Source: Scleromitrula shiraiana | Lineage: Eukaryota > Ascomycota > Leotiomycetes > Helotiales > Sclerotiniaceae | Direction of reading: 5' to 3' | Assembly (NCBI GenBank): GCA_028455995.1 | Contig: JABELC010000003.1 | Coordinates: 3,534,001 to 3,598,000, forward strand | Length of the DNA: 64,000 nucleotides | Shown: positions 47,113 to 59,915 of the stretch, in pieces | Numbering within the stretch: the first letter of the stretch is position 1 | Layout of the letters: every line of letters starts with the position of its first letter | Program-made: the position numbers and the translations under genes | The notes under the pieces: generated by a model | Databases searched by the model: none | Told to the model about the DNA's origin: nothing | Seen by the model: only the letters and a program-made list of their open reading frames with translations

Positions 47113-49882
47113 TCAAGGACTCCTCGTCGCCACGATATTCGGACCCGTCCCAATGCCAGTAATAGATCGCACGATCCAATGAATCCAGCCTTCCTTTCTA
47201 AATTGGGCCTCTAATTCATCCGCTCGACTCTCTAAATCATCCACCTGTCTCTCGAATTGAGCCACTCCGTCTTCCACATCCTGCACTTTGGATTCAAGGG
47301 AATTAATTTCGTATTCGAGTTTAGCTCCTAAAACCTCAATATCCTTAATACCCTCCATAAGATGTGAACGTTCTTCAGCTAGAAGCTCGTGGGCGCCGTC
47401 CCTAACTGAATGGTAGGATTCGAGGAGCTGCTGCTGAAGAGCATCAAGTTCTTCTTGATCTCTTACACACTGTTCATCTAAAGTATCAAGGTCTTTCACC
47501 TTTCTCAACACCCATGGTTTGGTGTTATTCTGAAGATCCAGTATCTGCTCATACAAACGTTTGAAGTCCCCGGCGATAAACTTCTGCTTTTGTAACACGG
47601 CCCAGTCGTCTGATTCATCTGTATCGTCTAAAGAACCTACAGGTTCCCAGGTCAATACAGCATCTTCAGCATCACTGAATGACATTCGACGAGGCCAAAA
47701 GGTTTCACAGCGTGGCCTTCTTGTATGAGAAGCATCAGATATACTATTCCGACGATGTAATAATGCGACAAAACTATGGTTATCTCGTTCAGCTTCCAGA
47801 ATCGGGCCTTCCAAATCGCCATCTCCGCAGATAGAACCGGTAACAGAAGGTTCCTTTTCCACAATATCTCGGCGAATCTCCGCTGCCTGAGCAAGCCATT
47901 GTTCCTCTTGCTCGGCAAGCTTTTTACCTTCCTCTTGCTCAACGCTCAAAGTTATATTTGGTATGCTTGCTTTGGCATCATCCGGGGAAGATTCATCTCC
48001 ACGACGTACCTGCGCCAAGCCAGAAGGAAGTTGCTCCTTAGGTTTTGGATATCCATTGTGATATTCTTCAGGCTTCGTTTTCCAACTAAATGCCTTTTCA
48101 ATCATTCTAGGACTTGCTGGTGTAATAAATCCTTGTGATGTTGCAGTGGTATTCCCTGGACTAAAGTATCCCGAGGTTTCATCATACTCGCCGTTCTCAT
48201 CTTTCGAGTGCTTACTGTTGTGGCCCCGTAGGCCAACTGCATCTTTAATTCGGCCGAAGCCAGATCTGGCATCGTTCATTTTGCCTGTAACACTCTTGAA
48301 GACAGCTTTCCGAAGCTGTACTTCTCGGTCATTTGGGCTTTCTAACATGCTTGTGGCCGAGCCCGGTGGTAGAGCGGAGTATATGTCATTAGATGTCTCT
48401 TTTCTCCGGATATCAGTATCATCTTCCGGCGGTATAGAATCAGCTCGACTATGAGACCACATATATCCACCTTGATTGTCCTTCGTGAAGGTTAAGTGAT
48501 GCGTATCCGAATCTGATTTCCCATGATCCTCTGCACTGGTACCAGTTCTCCTCGACTTCCCATACCAAAGCCATTTTGATCTCGAGCCATGCACTAGACT
48601 GACAAAACGATCAATATCCCACGTCTCAATGTCGGCAATTCCAGCTTTATCTCGACCAACCATTCCCATGACCATTTCACCACTTTTTCCACTAACCTCC
48701 GCTAAAGTTGACTTCACCGCTTTTGGGACTGCCCAACCTTCGCCCAAAGCGCCTTTCACTGTAACTTGATGTAATCGTTGCAAAGTATGCCTGTCTAATC
48801 TTCTAGTACGTTCCATCTTTTGAGACTTTTGAAAATATGCTATACCACGCTTGAGACTGTAAACATCAAAGGCATCTTTGGCTACAGGTGCTCCATAGTA
48901 ATTAAGACGATTTCTGGCACCCATGAGCATACCTAGCAACGCTGCAACAGTGGTAGGGCCAAGGACACCGTCAGCAGGCTCGATATTATAATATTCCGAT
49001 CCAATTTCGGTCCACCAATCATTGATTGCTTTCTCTGTAACATCACAGAGGCAGCCATCGGCATATTCTTGCTCTAACTTTCCAAATATCATGAGTGCGA
49101 CTTGGCAAAGTTTGACTAGCTCGAGGACTGCGCCGTAAAGAGGTATGCGATCACTCGTCTTATACAGTTGAAAGAATTTTGCCTGTGTAGCACCTGCGGG
49201 TGTAGACAAACTCATACCCGATCGTCCAGAACACCCTAACCTTTTCAGATTCTCATTGACAATAAAATCCTCCCGATGTTTCCGCACGTCGCCATCAGGT
49301 ACAGGAATGACTGTTAGACCAGAAGGAAAACTGCTCAAGTTCGTGACCATCAATACCCCTAGCGGTGTATCTTTTGGTCTGGCATGATATTGAGAAATCG
49401 CATTGAAATATACCCGAAGCCTCGGCGACCATGCTTCTTCATTTGAAGGAATACCCAGAACCCCTACTAAAACCGAATGATTCGAATCTCCAGTATATGT
49501 CGTAATAACAAACGTGGGATGTACCCGCGAACATGCCCATTGCTCAACGATGTAGAGTTCGTAACCTTGCAATCGTCCGCGACGTTCAACAACCACAGTG
49601 GCTGGGTCCTCTTCGAGATACCTAAATACTAATTCAGCAACAATCCTAGATTCGAATGCGAGATAATTGTTCGTACCGAAAAGCTACAGGATCCGCAAAA
49701 ACAAAATGTCGACGTCGAGGTTGTGTTGGTGGTTGTATGAGATGTGTATTACTGCTCGATGAATTGATTGCGCCACTTTGTCCAGTTTTATATGATCTTG
49801 ATGTCGTCCTAGAAAGGGTCAAGGATTCCTCTTTATGCATATTTGGGTCATATCCTTGAGGTACAGAAAATCGAAAGGACAT
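47113..49882 (-). CDS. Stb6-like (Sin3-binding) protein with C-terminal coiled coil
   Basis: Exons 49677..49882 and 47113..49621; 904 aa. The 55-nt intron joins FADPVAF to RYLEEDPATVVVERRG. Residues about 60-330 match the pattern of the fungal Stb6/Stb2-like N-terminal domain (GYELYIVEQWACSRVHPTFV, SVLVGVLGIPSNEEAWSPRL, YFNAISQYHARPKDTPLG, DGVLGPTTVAALLGMLMG). The middle is long, disordered and Ser/Asp/Glu-rich. Residues about 750-880 are heptad-like (QILDLQNNTKPWVLRKVKDL, LDALQQQLLESYHSVRDGAH, LESKVQDVEDGVAQFERQVD), followed by a short hydrophobic end. In yeast Stb6 was found as a Sin3-binding protein, so a chromatin role is possible but untested. Assignment rests on recognition of the domain pattern. 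Confidence 0.82.
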
Positions 49883-50756
49883 TATTATCTGTCAGTTCTT
49901 AATTCCCTATACCTATTGTACTTGTTGGAAGGTGTAACAACCGGGGGGGTGATTGAAATGTGACGTCGATGATGAAAGAACACCCTTCATTGTTTATCAT
50001 GAAAATGCAAAGAATTAGAGAATTGAAATATCGGTAGTACGTATAAATAAATGTTTCAGATGATCATAAACATTTCGGCATAAGAATCGTATATAGCCCA
50101 CCTGGGCACAAATTATATGAATATGAAAGAGAAGAAGAATTGCTGTTAAGTAAAAACCACTAGAACTAATAATATTACGGTACAGTACTTGAATTTGTCG
50201 CAAGAGTCTGTAGCTGTATGATCGACCTAATAATTTATTTAACTATGTATGGGAGGGACTTGCGGGTTCTTATTACCTAGGTAGAAATCTAAGGGCACTC
50301 GCTATAGAACTAAAAGGCCTAAACGCAGATTAAACGCAGATTAAACGTAGATTAAACGCAGATTAAAGGCAGATCCTTTCAAAGTTCTATTCTATTGCCT
50401 CCTTACTACGAAGTATTAAAGGTTAGAACTCCTTGATGAGCCCCGATTTCTGGGGTGCTTTATTAAGTACCGACCGAGATTTATCCATTGATAACTGATC
50501 ATCAACTTCCAAGTTCAACATCACTCCATATCTAAACAAACTACCGGTACCATACTCATATTCAACTCATATTCATACAATAGAAGAACGGAATTTATAA
50601 CTTGTTCGTCCACATCTACCTACGCTTAAACTTTTCGAGTATACCTCTATCCAATAGTCTTCATATTTGGTAAAGGAGATTACAAATACGAATATCAGAA
50701 TCCATACAAAAGGAGCGGGACAATCCAAGCGGGGTAAACGGATACACTCAACAGCC
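49883..50756. promoter_or_regulatory. Divergent intergenic region with an 11-bp tandem repeat
   Basis: About 870 bp between the Stb6-like and RMD5 starts. Contains roughly five copies of an 11-bp unit (AAACGCAGATT) at 50321-50374 and a G8 run near 49944. No gene supported. Confidence 0.45.
50321..50374. repeat. 11-bp tandem repeat AAACGCAGATT
   Basis: Five tandem copies; the third carries C-to-T (acgtag) and the last reads aaaggcagat. Lies about 380 bp upstream of the RMD5 start. Confidence 0.85.
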
Positions 50757-52169
50757 ATGGAAGTCCTTGAGGCTTCAATCTTGAAGCTACAGAGAGACTC
50801 AAGTTTCGAGCCAATGATTGAAGATGTAGATAAGGTTATAGAACAGCTCGAAAGAGCACGAGAGTCTATAGTAACAGGTAAGAAGATCATGTTATATCAA
50901 ATAGTCGAAGCGCAAACCTCACTATTGTTGAATACTTCTGTTATATCGTATCACTTTTGGAGAATACTAATAGAATTTAAGATCCAAATGCGGCATCTAT
51001 TACTCTAGCTAAACTTCAAAATCCGTTAAAGAGTGGACTGGATAGAGTCTCGGAAGACCTTAAGGATATACGGAAAGCTCAAAAGAACTATGAGAAGGTG
51101 TTAAACGCTGTTAGTATATTATCTCGAATATTTTGTATTTGACTACTTGACCTTTATCGCTAACAGTTTCAATTTGCAGAGCCTCCCAAAGCAATCATCA
51201 CCTACCACAATAGACGCCCTCGCATCCTATCCCGAATTAATAAATCGAGCTATCGCCATGCACCTCCTGCGCGAGGGACAGTTTTCAGTAGCATCAACCT
51301 TCCTTGAAGAAGCGCAAGCTCAGAAAGAACACAGCAGCACACCCAGCCATAAAGACAACACACTGAGTGTCCCAGGAACCGATGAATTTACATCCTTCAA
51401 ATCCCAAGAACTCCAATCCAAATTCGAAAACATGTACGGAATTCTCCACGAACTTAAACAACACAACCTCCGCCCAGCCATCGAATGGGCCCGTCAAAAT
51501 AGCGCCGAGCTTTCCTGCCGGGGCAGCAACCTCGAATTCGAACTCAGCAAACTCCAATACATTTGGCTCTTCCGCGGCCCCAGTGTAAACCATCTCCCTC
51601 CCTCCCCAACCGAAAACGGTGTCCACGGTGCAATCGCCTACGCCATATCCGAATTCCCACGCTTCCACTCCCGCTTCTTAAAAGACTGTCAGCAACTCAT
51701 GGGAGCCGTAGCCTTCCAAGCCAACCTCGCCTCCTCCCCCTACGCCTCCATCTTCCTAAACCCCACATCCTGGCACGACGTCTCCCTCTCCTTCACCCGC
51801 GAATTCTGCTCCCTACTTGGTCTCTCGGCCGAATCCCCACTCTACCTCGCCGCCACAGCGGGCGCCATCGCTCTCCCTACTCTTCTCAAATTAGCCTCCA
51901 TCGTTAAGGAAAAACGCACAGAGTGGACTACGGCTACCGAATTACCAGTCGAGATTCCGTTACCCAGAAGTATGCTTTTCCATCCGATTTTCGTATGTCC
52001 CGTTAGTAAGGAACAGACTACGGAGGATAATCCGCCGATGATGATGCCGTGTGGTCATGTGGTGGCGAAGGAGAGTATGGTGCGGCTTAGTAAGGGAGGG
52101 AGATTCTTTAAGTGTCCGTATTGTCCCGGGGAAAGCCAGCCGAAGGAGGCGAAGATGATTATTCTGTAG
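50757..52169 (+). CDS. RMD5: Rmd5/Gid2 homologue, GID/CTLH E3 ubiquitin ligase RING subunit
   Basis: Exons 50757..50877, 50982..51109 and 51180..52169; 412 aa. The N-terminal helical part reads MEVLEASILKLQRDSSFEPM then DPNAASITLAKLQNPLKSGL. The LisH/CTLH/CRA region includes ELINRAIAMHLLREGQFSVA, ENMYGILHELKQHNLRPAIE and LEFELSKLQYIWLF. The degenerate RING at the C-terminus is CPVSKEQTTEDNPPMMMPCG then HVVAKESMVRLSKGGRFFKC PYC. This closely matches Rmd5/RMND5 rather than Fyv10/Gid9. The complex ubiquitinates gluconeogenic enzymes when glucose returns, in the cytosol. Intron 1 ends in AAG. Exon 3 has a GC-rich middle (51560-51900), which creates long chance frames on other strands. Confidence 0.94.
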
Positions 52170-52892
52170 CGCGGATGGAAATGGTGCGATGGATAGGTGG
52201 ATGGGATGGTTTACGGGATATAGAGAGAGGTTTTGTCTCCATGCTCTTCTTGATTTTCTTGGTTATATAAATGGGCGGATGAATGGATGCATGGAAAGGA
52301 TCGGTTGGGTTTCGAGGAAAGGGGCGGGCGGGCGTTACGTTTGGGTTTAGTCTGGTTTAGTCTGGTCTAGTGCAGCGATTCGGTTTTCTTCAGTTCGGGT
52401 CTGATATGTAGGTATGCATTGATGGTGTTATCTCCTCTCGAGTAAGGGTTCATTTCTTTTTTGAATGAATAAATGAATAAATGAATGGATGGATGGATGT
52501 ATGCGTGGTTTCTTATGACTTGTGGTGGATAAATGGATGGATGGATAAATGGATGAATGGATAGATGGAAGGAAGTCAAGAGACAAGATGGTCTCATCAC
52601 TACACTTCGCGAACTATAGGTATCATATACCAATTACATATACCAAGTACATATACAACACACATCAACCATATTATAATATCTCTCCTTACATTTCTTC
52701 TTCCAAATAGCTATTTCAGGAAATCCTTTCCGCATAATCTCGCAGTGCACCGCACCGCATCGCTTATGTGGTATAAGCCGGCTATTTATTCAGTATCCTT
52801 TCCCTTCGTATTCTCTTCCCTTCCCTTCCCTTCCCTCGCTATCCACTACCTTACCCACTTCCCTGGGTTTCCCACCCCGAACTCCTTATCTA

Positions 52893-52923
<31 letters not shown>

Positions 52924-52974
52924 CATACATACATACATACATACATACATACGTACATAATACATACACAAAGA
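52170..52974. other. Convergent intergenic region
   Basis: About 800 bp with ATGG/GGATGG repeats (52455-52565) and a long CATA array at the right end. No gene supported. Confidence 0.5.
52895..52951. repeat. CATA tetranucleotide array
   Basis: About 14 copies of CATA, 23 bp before the stop codon of the PP4 subunit gene, hence in its 3' UTR or terminator region. Confidence 0.9.
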
Positions 52975-54757
52975 CTATGCAGTATCCTCAGCATTGATCT
53001 TCACCTCTGAAGCAGATGCAGATACAGATTCGGGTTTCTTCCCCTCTCCTTCTGGGTCGGCTTCTACAATTTCCATTTTTGTTTCTGCTCCTGTTTCTGA
53101 TTCTTGTTTTGCTTCGATGCTGGTTTCTGGTTCGACTTCTGATTCCATTTTCATAACCTCGTCATCATCATCATCGCGCTTCTCCCCCTCTCTCACATCC
53201 ACTGTATCTTTTCCTTCTCCCTCATTCTTCTCTTCTTCCTTCACCCGCTCATCCTCTTTAACCCTCTTAGCATCACGTTCACTGTCCACCCCCTCACTCC
53301 CGTCCTCATCTTCCTCCGCTGCTCTTTTCGGCGTACTTGACATCTCCTGATCTTCGTTCCCATCTTCATCTTCCGCTTCATTATCAGCTCTCGACGATCC
53401 CTCTCTATCGGCTTTCCGACCAACCGCAGCCTCAACATCAATACCCATCGCAAGACCCCTTCCCCCGCTATGCTGAGGCCCCATATCCTGCATACCGATT
53501 TCCTCCGGCCCCCTCGCATGAGGAACCTCTTCATCATCCAACTCCGCCTCTGCCGCCCCCGCCGCTGTCCCTCCTCCAGCCGCAGTACCCCCCAAGCCCC
53601 CCAGCCTTCCCAACTGCGCCGCAGGTACCACACCAGCCCTCTGTTCCTGTCTCAATAATTCCCCCTGGGTAACTCCCCCATCTGCTCTCAACCCCACCTC
53701 TCCCAATCCCATCCCTACAGACGAAATCCCATTAACACTAACACTTACCGTTTCCACGCCTCCCAGCCCATTAGGCCCCTCTATCATCTCCGTATGCTCC
53801 GTCCTCACCTGTCCATGATGACCCTGCGGACTCGCATTGCCACTCCCGGAACTACTCGCCACCGAAGACGCCGGTTTATTAAGCCAAGAAATAGGCGTCA
53901 ACAGTGCGCCGCCTAAACTTTCATCGGAACCTAATCCTGCTCCGGCGCTGATTCCGTTGTTTAGACTGGCTGAGGCGGGACTTCCCCAGCTTATGTTTAT
54001 GCTGGGATCGGATCCGGGTCCGGATGTGGATGTTGTAACTCCGTTGAGTAGTACGCTGCTGGCTACTCGGACGTCGGGCACGGCGGGGGGGAGAGGGAAT
54101 ATTGTGTTGGGACTTGAGACGTGGACGACGCGGTCGAGGGCGTGGAGGTAGGTGACGCTACTTCGATAGTGCTTTGTGGGGCTGAGGAGGAGTTCTGAAA
54201 GTCGTTGGATGGTATGGGGAGGGTTTTGAGAGAAATTTTCGGTCAGGGTGCTGAGGATGGAGTGGAGGAGGGAAGTAGTGTATGTTGTATGTGCGGTTGG
54301 GAGATTGCGATTGGGAATTGATGATGGCGGTGGGGAATTTTCTTTATTGCTGGGTTGAGATTGAGACTGTGATTGCGATTGAGTAGAGGGAATGGTGGGC
54401 GAGGAGGGTGGCTCGAGATTTGATGTGTTGTTGGATATGGATGGGAAGGGGAAATCTTCTTCGATTATCTAGTTGCATATATTTATTAGCATAATGTTTT
54501 GCGCATTCTCTCATCCTGGATCTCTTCAACGAATATACCAAACACACCTTATTTAATCTCTCCGGTAATCGACCAAGAACTCCAGGCCATAATGAGCTAC
54601 AAGTAAGGAGAAGGTTAGCTATCAGTTTTCAATTCGCCATCTTCAAACAAATCCATCCATTTGTCGCAAAGATAGAAAATAAAACATACTAGTCGATAGA
54701 TTGACCACTTGCGAGTGTTCTAAATAATTCATCGTCTGTAGGTGTATCTAGATCCAT
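52975..54757 (-). CDS. Protein phosphatase 4 regulatory subunit R2 (PPP4R2/Psy4-like)
   Basis: Exons 54690..54757, 54548..54596 and 52975..54468; 536 aa, including a 49-nt second exon. The N-terminus reads MDLDTPTDDELFRTLASGQS then SLWPGVLGRLPERLNK, the acidic/helical start of R2 proteins. The core is NPPHTIQRLSELLLSPTKHY followed by SSVTYLHALDRVVHVSS, matching the PPP4R2 signature of an 'FTIQRLCELL...P...Y' segment. The second half is disordered, Gly/Ala-rich, then extremely acidic and Lys-rich (REGEKRDDDDDEVMKMESEV). R2 targets PP4 to substrates such as phosphorylated H2A and Rad53 in DNA damage recovery (family knowledge). The acidic tail is longer than in yeast Psy4. Intron 2 has branch GCTAATAAA and a CTAG acceptor. 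Confidence 0.85.
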
Positions 54758-57700
54758 TTTGTCCTTCTAATTATTGTTGGTATGATGGAATTAAATGCGA
54801 TGGATGTGATATAGAAATTGAAGTGAGATGCGGCGAGGCGGGCGCGTTATGATATCGGCTAAGCTATGGAGAACGCGATATGATCATGGATTGTTTCGGG
54901 AACTAAATTGGTCGTAATGCTTGTCATTTCTATAAATAATTCATTATTTACAATCTTCCATATTTTATTCATAAACTTTTTATTAATATTAAAAGCCATC
55001 TGGACAATATAGAAATACGGAACATACTTTGATATAAGGTCCATGTACCTGCTATATCGTAATCTAGATGCATGAGAAGAGAGACAATATATACTCAACT
55101 TATCAACTTCACCCACACACCCATTTAATGGACTTTCTCAAAGCGACGAGCAAGTTCAAAGAATTAATAATACACCAACTTGAATCATTCCTTTCCATCC
55201 CGAAGATACTACCAATAACTTGAAGAGAATACTATATTTCTAGCATAAACAATAGCATCCAATAGCCCAATGTTTCCATCGTCATCCCATCCCCAACCCC
55301 ATCCCCAAGCCCAACCTCAACCGATGAATTCCATTCACTCATCCCCTCATACCCATCCACACTCCGCCATCTCCCCACACATATAAACCCCCGTTTCGCG
55401 TTTCCCTCAAACCATTCCAAGAAGCAGCCACTATTAAAACATGCCAAAATGAATACATCAAGTATGGCGGGCACGCATGAAGGTAGATGTGAATGTAACT
55501 TGAAAAGTTGTGAAATGGGCAAAGAAAAGGGGAATTGGACGGTAGTATTTAGGTAATTGATTATAATGACGGTGATTATGATGACGATTATAAATCGACA
55601 ATGAGCATTTGTTCGATAAGTGGTAATACTATTGATTGTAATGACCGCAACAGGTTTCTTGATTTGCAGGATCTTGCTCGAGAGTATTCATCCTCTGAAA
55701 TATCGAGCTCGGACACAGACTTCTGCAAAGATGGAAAATGTATGCTCGTAAAGCCTCATGTTGTAGATCCGGAGGATCGTAGGAGAGTTTGTATGGATAG
55801 ATGAGGTATGTGCATACGTTTAGTATTTAACTTGAGAGGTAGGGAGGAGGAAGTAGATGGGAGGTGGTAAATAAGGGAAGGGGGAAGAGAATGGAAAGGA
55901 TGAGGGGTAAGATATGATGAGGGGAGAACTGTGGAATGGATAGATAGATAGGTGAATGACTAGCAATATAGGGCAAAAATACAATAAAGGTACCTAGTTA
56001 TAGAGGAATATCAGCAGCACTCCATATTTAATATAGTGAATCTTAAGCCCGCAAGACAAATCTCCAATAACGCACATCACAAATAACTACCTAACTCCGA
56101 ACAATCTATAATCCATGCACCTATGATATATATCGCCATCGTGAGAGAACTAAAAGTTATCCCCTATTACTTCGACGGCGCAGAGTTTATTTGCAAGGCA
56201 TTACTGAATACGGGGCTCGACCTCATCTATCTAAGTCAAAGTTCCCATGTCTGATCTAGCTACTCAGGACTGTCATAGACCAAAGGAACAGCAAAGAGAT
56301 GATCAATTGTAGTAAATATGTATGTAGATAAGAATGACAACAATAACAATGAAAGAGCAGTGAAAATCTAATTCTGACAATAAGAATGAGATATGGATGG
56401 GTACTCAGCTGAACATGACAAACAAATAAATACCAGTTCACATAAAACGACATGGCAAGAATACCTGTTTGTATGACTCCGGGGGGATGGAACTGTACAA
56501 TATAGGGGTATTCTCTGTATTGTATTTGTTTGTATGACTCCGGGGGTATGGAACTATACAATACGGGTATTTTCTTGTATTGTATTAATGTGTTCAAGGA
56601 GATCAAGAAGGGTGTTGTACGCCGTCGAGAGTATATATCTTCTCTACGGGCACGTGACGTAAGGTCACGTGTTGACTGTACAGACAATACCTAAACACAA
56701 ATCCCCAAAACAAACTCCTCACTCTGCTGGCACAAAACATGGGTGGAGACAAGTCAGCATATTTACACGGTTGAAAGACAAAATATAACAAAGTAGAGGG
56801 ATTTATGTGTCTCAAGCACAGCCCCAGACCTAGATTGAAGAAGAGTGAGGGTAAATCATCCATCTAGTCATCCACTTGAATCCCCGCAGGAAGAATGAAT
56901 TCACCACATCGTCTTCCCTCATTGCTCCTTTCTATTCGTCGCACCGCAACCTCTCATTCTTTCCTCGCTCTTCATTGGTCCGTCGTTCGGAAGAAAAGGA
57001 AATTCGAGCTCTGAGAATCTTTATGAGATGTATATTTAGAGCGATACGGGACTTATGGTTTGAGGTAACAACAACTAATAGTACCTAAAGAGACCGTGTG
57101 GAAATCCCATAGATTTCAGGACTGTAGATCGTGAGAGGGGTTCTTGGATAGAACGATAGGAAACTCGTAAGAAGTAGGTATAGTCTACATACGAGGAAAG
57201 GGGACGGAACGAAAGTATTGGAAAACAGAATGACAACGTTGATGATAATGACAATAACAGCATCACCACCAATAACAATAATTTTCGATCCTCGATATCC
57301 CACTATTGCATCCCATCCTATGCATGTCTCAAAAAAAAAAAAAGAACCATAACAAAACATACAATGAAACCTCTGGATCTAGAAAAAGAAACTCCTTCAT
57401 CCACCCCATAGCCAGCCATACTCGGAACTGTTTCCGAGTCGCTATGATTAGAAAAAAATAAACATATAAGATCAAGTAATGTAGACACCCAAACCCAAAC
57501 CCAAACCCAAACTCCAAATCCAGATACACTAATAAGAAGTAGGAGAGAGAAAACAAGACACGATCAAGCAAACAACAAATGATTACTTATAACCTACCTA
57601 GAGAAATTAATTCACATCCCGAGACCTTCTATACAAGAGCGATCCCGCACTTGCACGCAAAAACGGGCAAAAGCTTCCTATAAATTCTTTCCCTTCACTC

Positions 57701-59259
57701 CAAAATTCAGATCTATATCGCATCTAATAGGCATAATACGCATAATATCGATATCCAAAAGGCGGGACTGGAGGTTTGCGTGTGATGATGACTCGGATGA
57801 TGATGATTTAGACAGCGATTGAGTAGATTTAAAAGGGGGAGTACGGGTATACAGACAGGGAGAGAAGATTACAGGAGCAGAAGAACGACGGTGATATGGC
57901 GATAAGACGTGGTAATAAAGACGGTAGGACGAGTGCTGGTGAGGCTTTATATTTGATAGTCAGTGGTTGAACTTTAAAAATGGTTACATCTTGATAGATA
58001 TTTATGTGGTTGATTATATTCTTGGAAAACAAGGAGATAGCAGTATGGATAAAGAAACGATAATCAGTTACAGTAACTTATATTTCTTTAGCTTGGCAGT
58101 TGAAGGAATCAAAACAACAAAATAAAACCGGTTACAGGGATCTAGAGAACTTGACTAGAAAGCCCCAAGACATGCATGTGCATCTCTCCTGATGAAATTG
58201 ACATGTGTATACTGCGGAAAGAAAGAACAGGGAGGGGATGAAGGAAAGGTTTACATGGTCAGGATCAGGTTTAGTGGAGACGATAGGAAGAGGAGAGGGG
58301 AGGGAAGTAATAAATCAATCATCTTCTTCAACCCCACCACGTCATAGCCACACCAATCACCTGAATGTGCCGTGCCCTCTTTAACAATCCCCCTAAGCCT
58401 TTTGAGAAACAACTTCTAACTCCATAAACACCATCACCTTGGAGCCTATGCTACGGGTGAAAAAATCATACTTCCGATTCAAGTTGGTGGCTCATTGGAG
58501 GACGTTCTATATATAACTAGCACGGAACTCGTAAGCCCATGCCCAGAGCATATATATGCACAGAAACTCTGTACCGGAAAAACAAAAACAAAAACAAAAA
58601 CAAAAAAAATGAAATGAAATAAAATAAGCATGATTGAGATAACAGAATACAAGCACCAAAGCCACGCTCATCCACCTCAGCCTCCTCACATCCGCAATTC
58701 TCAACTCCTAGATCCCAAACCCTAGCTAAAGCATAAACCCTAGCCTAATAAGAACCGCATGAGGTAGGTCTACCCACAAACTCACTCCCCACCCATGGAT
58801 AGTCGCGTATCGAGACCGATCGATCCTTGTATAGCGAGAGAGAGGTGAGGAGATATTGGAGAGTTTATACTGCAGAAAGTGTATGGGATGAGGGGAAAAG
58901 AAATGGGGAAGTATGGGAAGAGGAGAGGAGAGGAGAGGAGGGGAGAGGAGGGGAGAGAAGTACATATACTAAACTGCGAATTGCAATTTTACATTAATCG
59001 ATTACTATATATATAAACCACATCTTCATCTTCATCTTCATCTCTATCTCCATCTCCATCATCATCATCATCATCATCATCCTCATCAAAAGAGGAAAAG
59101 AGTAGAAAACGAAGAGAGATTTGATCAGCCCTAGGAAATGGGGGGATGATGTGGGAGATGATGTGATAGATTTTCGCGTATAGGTATGACTATAAGATAA
59201 TCCCCCGATGTGAGCGGAGCATAAGATAAGGTGAGATGAGATGAAATTGGTATGGGAAG

Positions 59260-59291
<32 letters not shown>

Positions 59292-59880
59292 GCACACTGG
59301 CAAAGACGAAGAAGAAAGCGCGATGGAAATGGAGATTGAGAGAGGGGGTTTCTATGATAATGGTGATGTGATGTGATATCATATTACATTGAAATGAATG
59401 AATGAATGAATGAAATGAGAATAATAATAATAATAATAATAATAATAGTAATAATAATAATAGTAATAATAACAGCCATCAATTATCAACATAACTACAG
59501 TAATGAATACGAGTAAGTAGCACTGACATCTAGCAAGATCAATATTCAAAATCACACACCCACTGGCATTTAAACATTATAAAATCGAAAAATCCACTAT
59601 CCACAATCCACCTATACCATACACTGGGCATATTCGTTCCAAATGGATATTATGCAGAGAAAAGAAAAGAAAAAGAAGGAAGAGGTGAAGGGCCATTTAT
59701 ACGAAAATACCCCGTGAGAATCATTGATAGATGTTAAAGTTAGTAGAGCTGGGTGGCCACTTAGCGCTAGACAGATATAGATATAGATAGAAATAGAGAG
59801 AAATAGAAATGCAATAAATAGCACAACAGTAATTAATATAAGTAAGTAAGTAAGAGATTCCTCTATGAATAAGATAGATG

Positions 59881-59915
<35 letters not shown>

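Noticed and set aside
52994..53672. Several + strand frames opposite the PP4 subunit gene
   Set aside because: Antisense shadows of an acidic, GC-skewed repeat-like coding region.
55232..55522. 96-codon minus-strand frame
   Set aside because: Contains a simple-repeat core (GDGVGDGM), no ATG context or domain that would support a gene.
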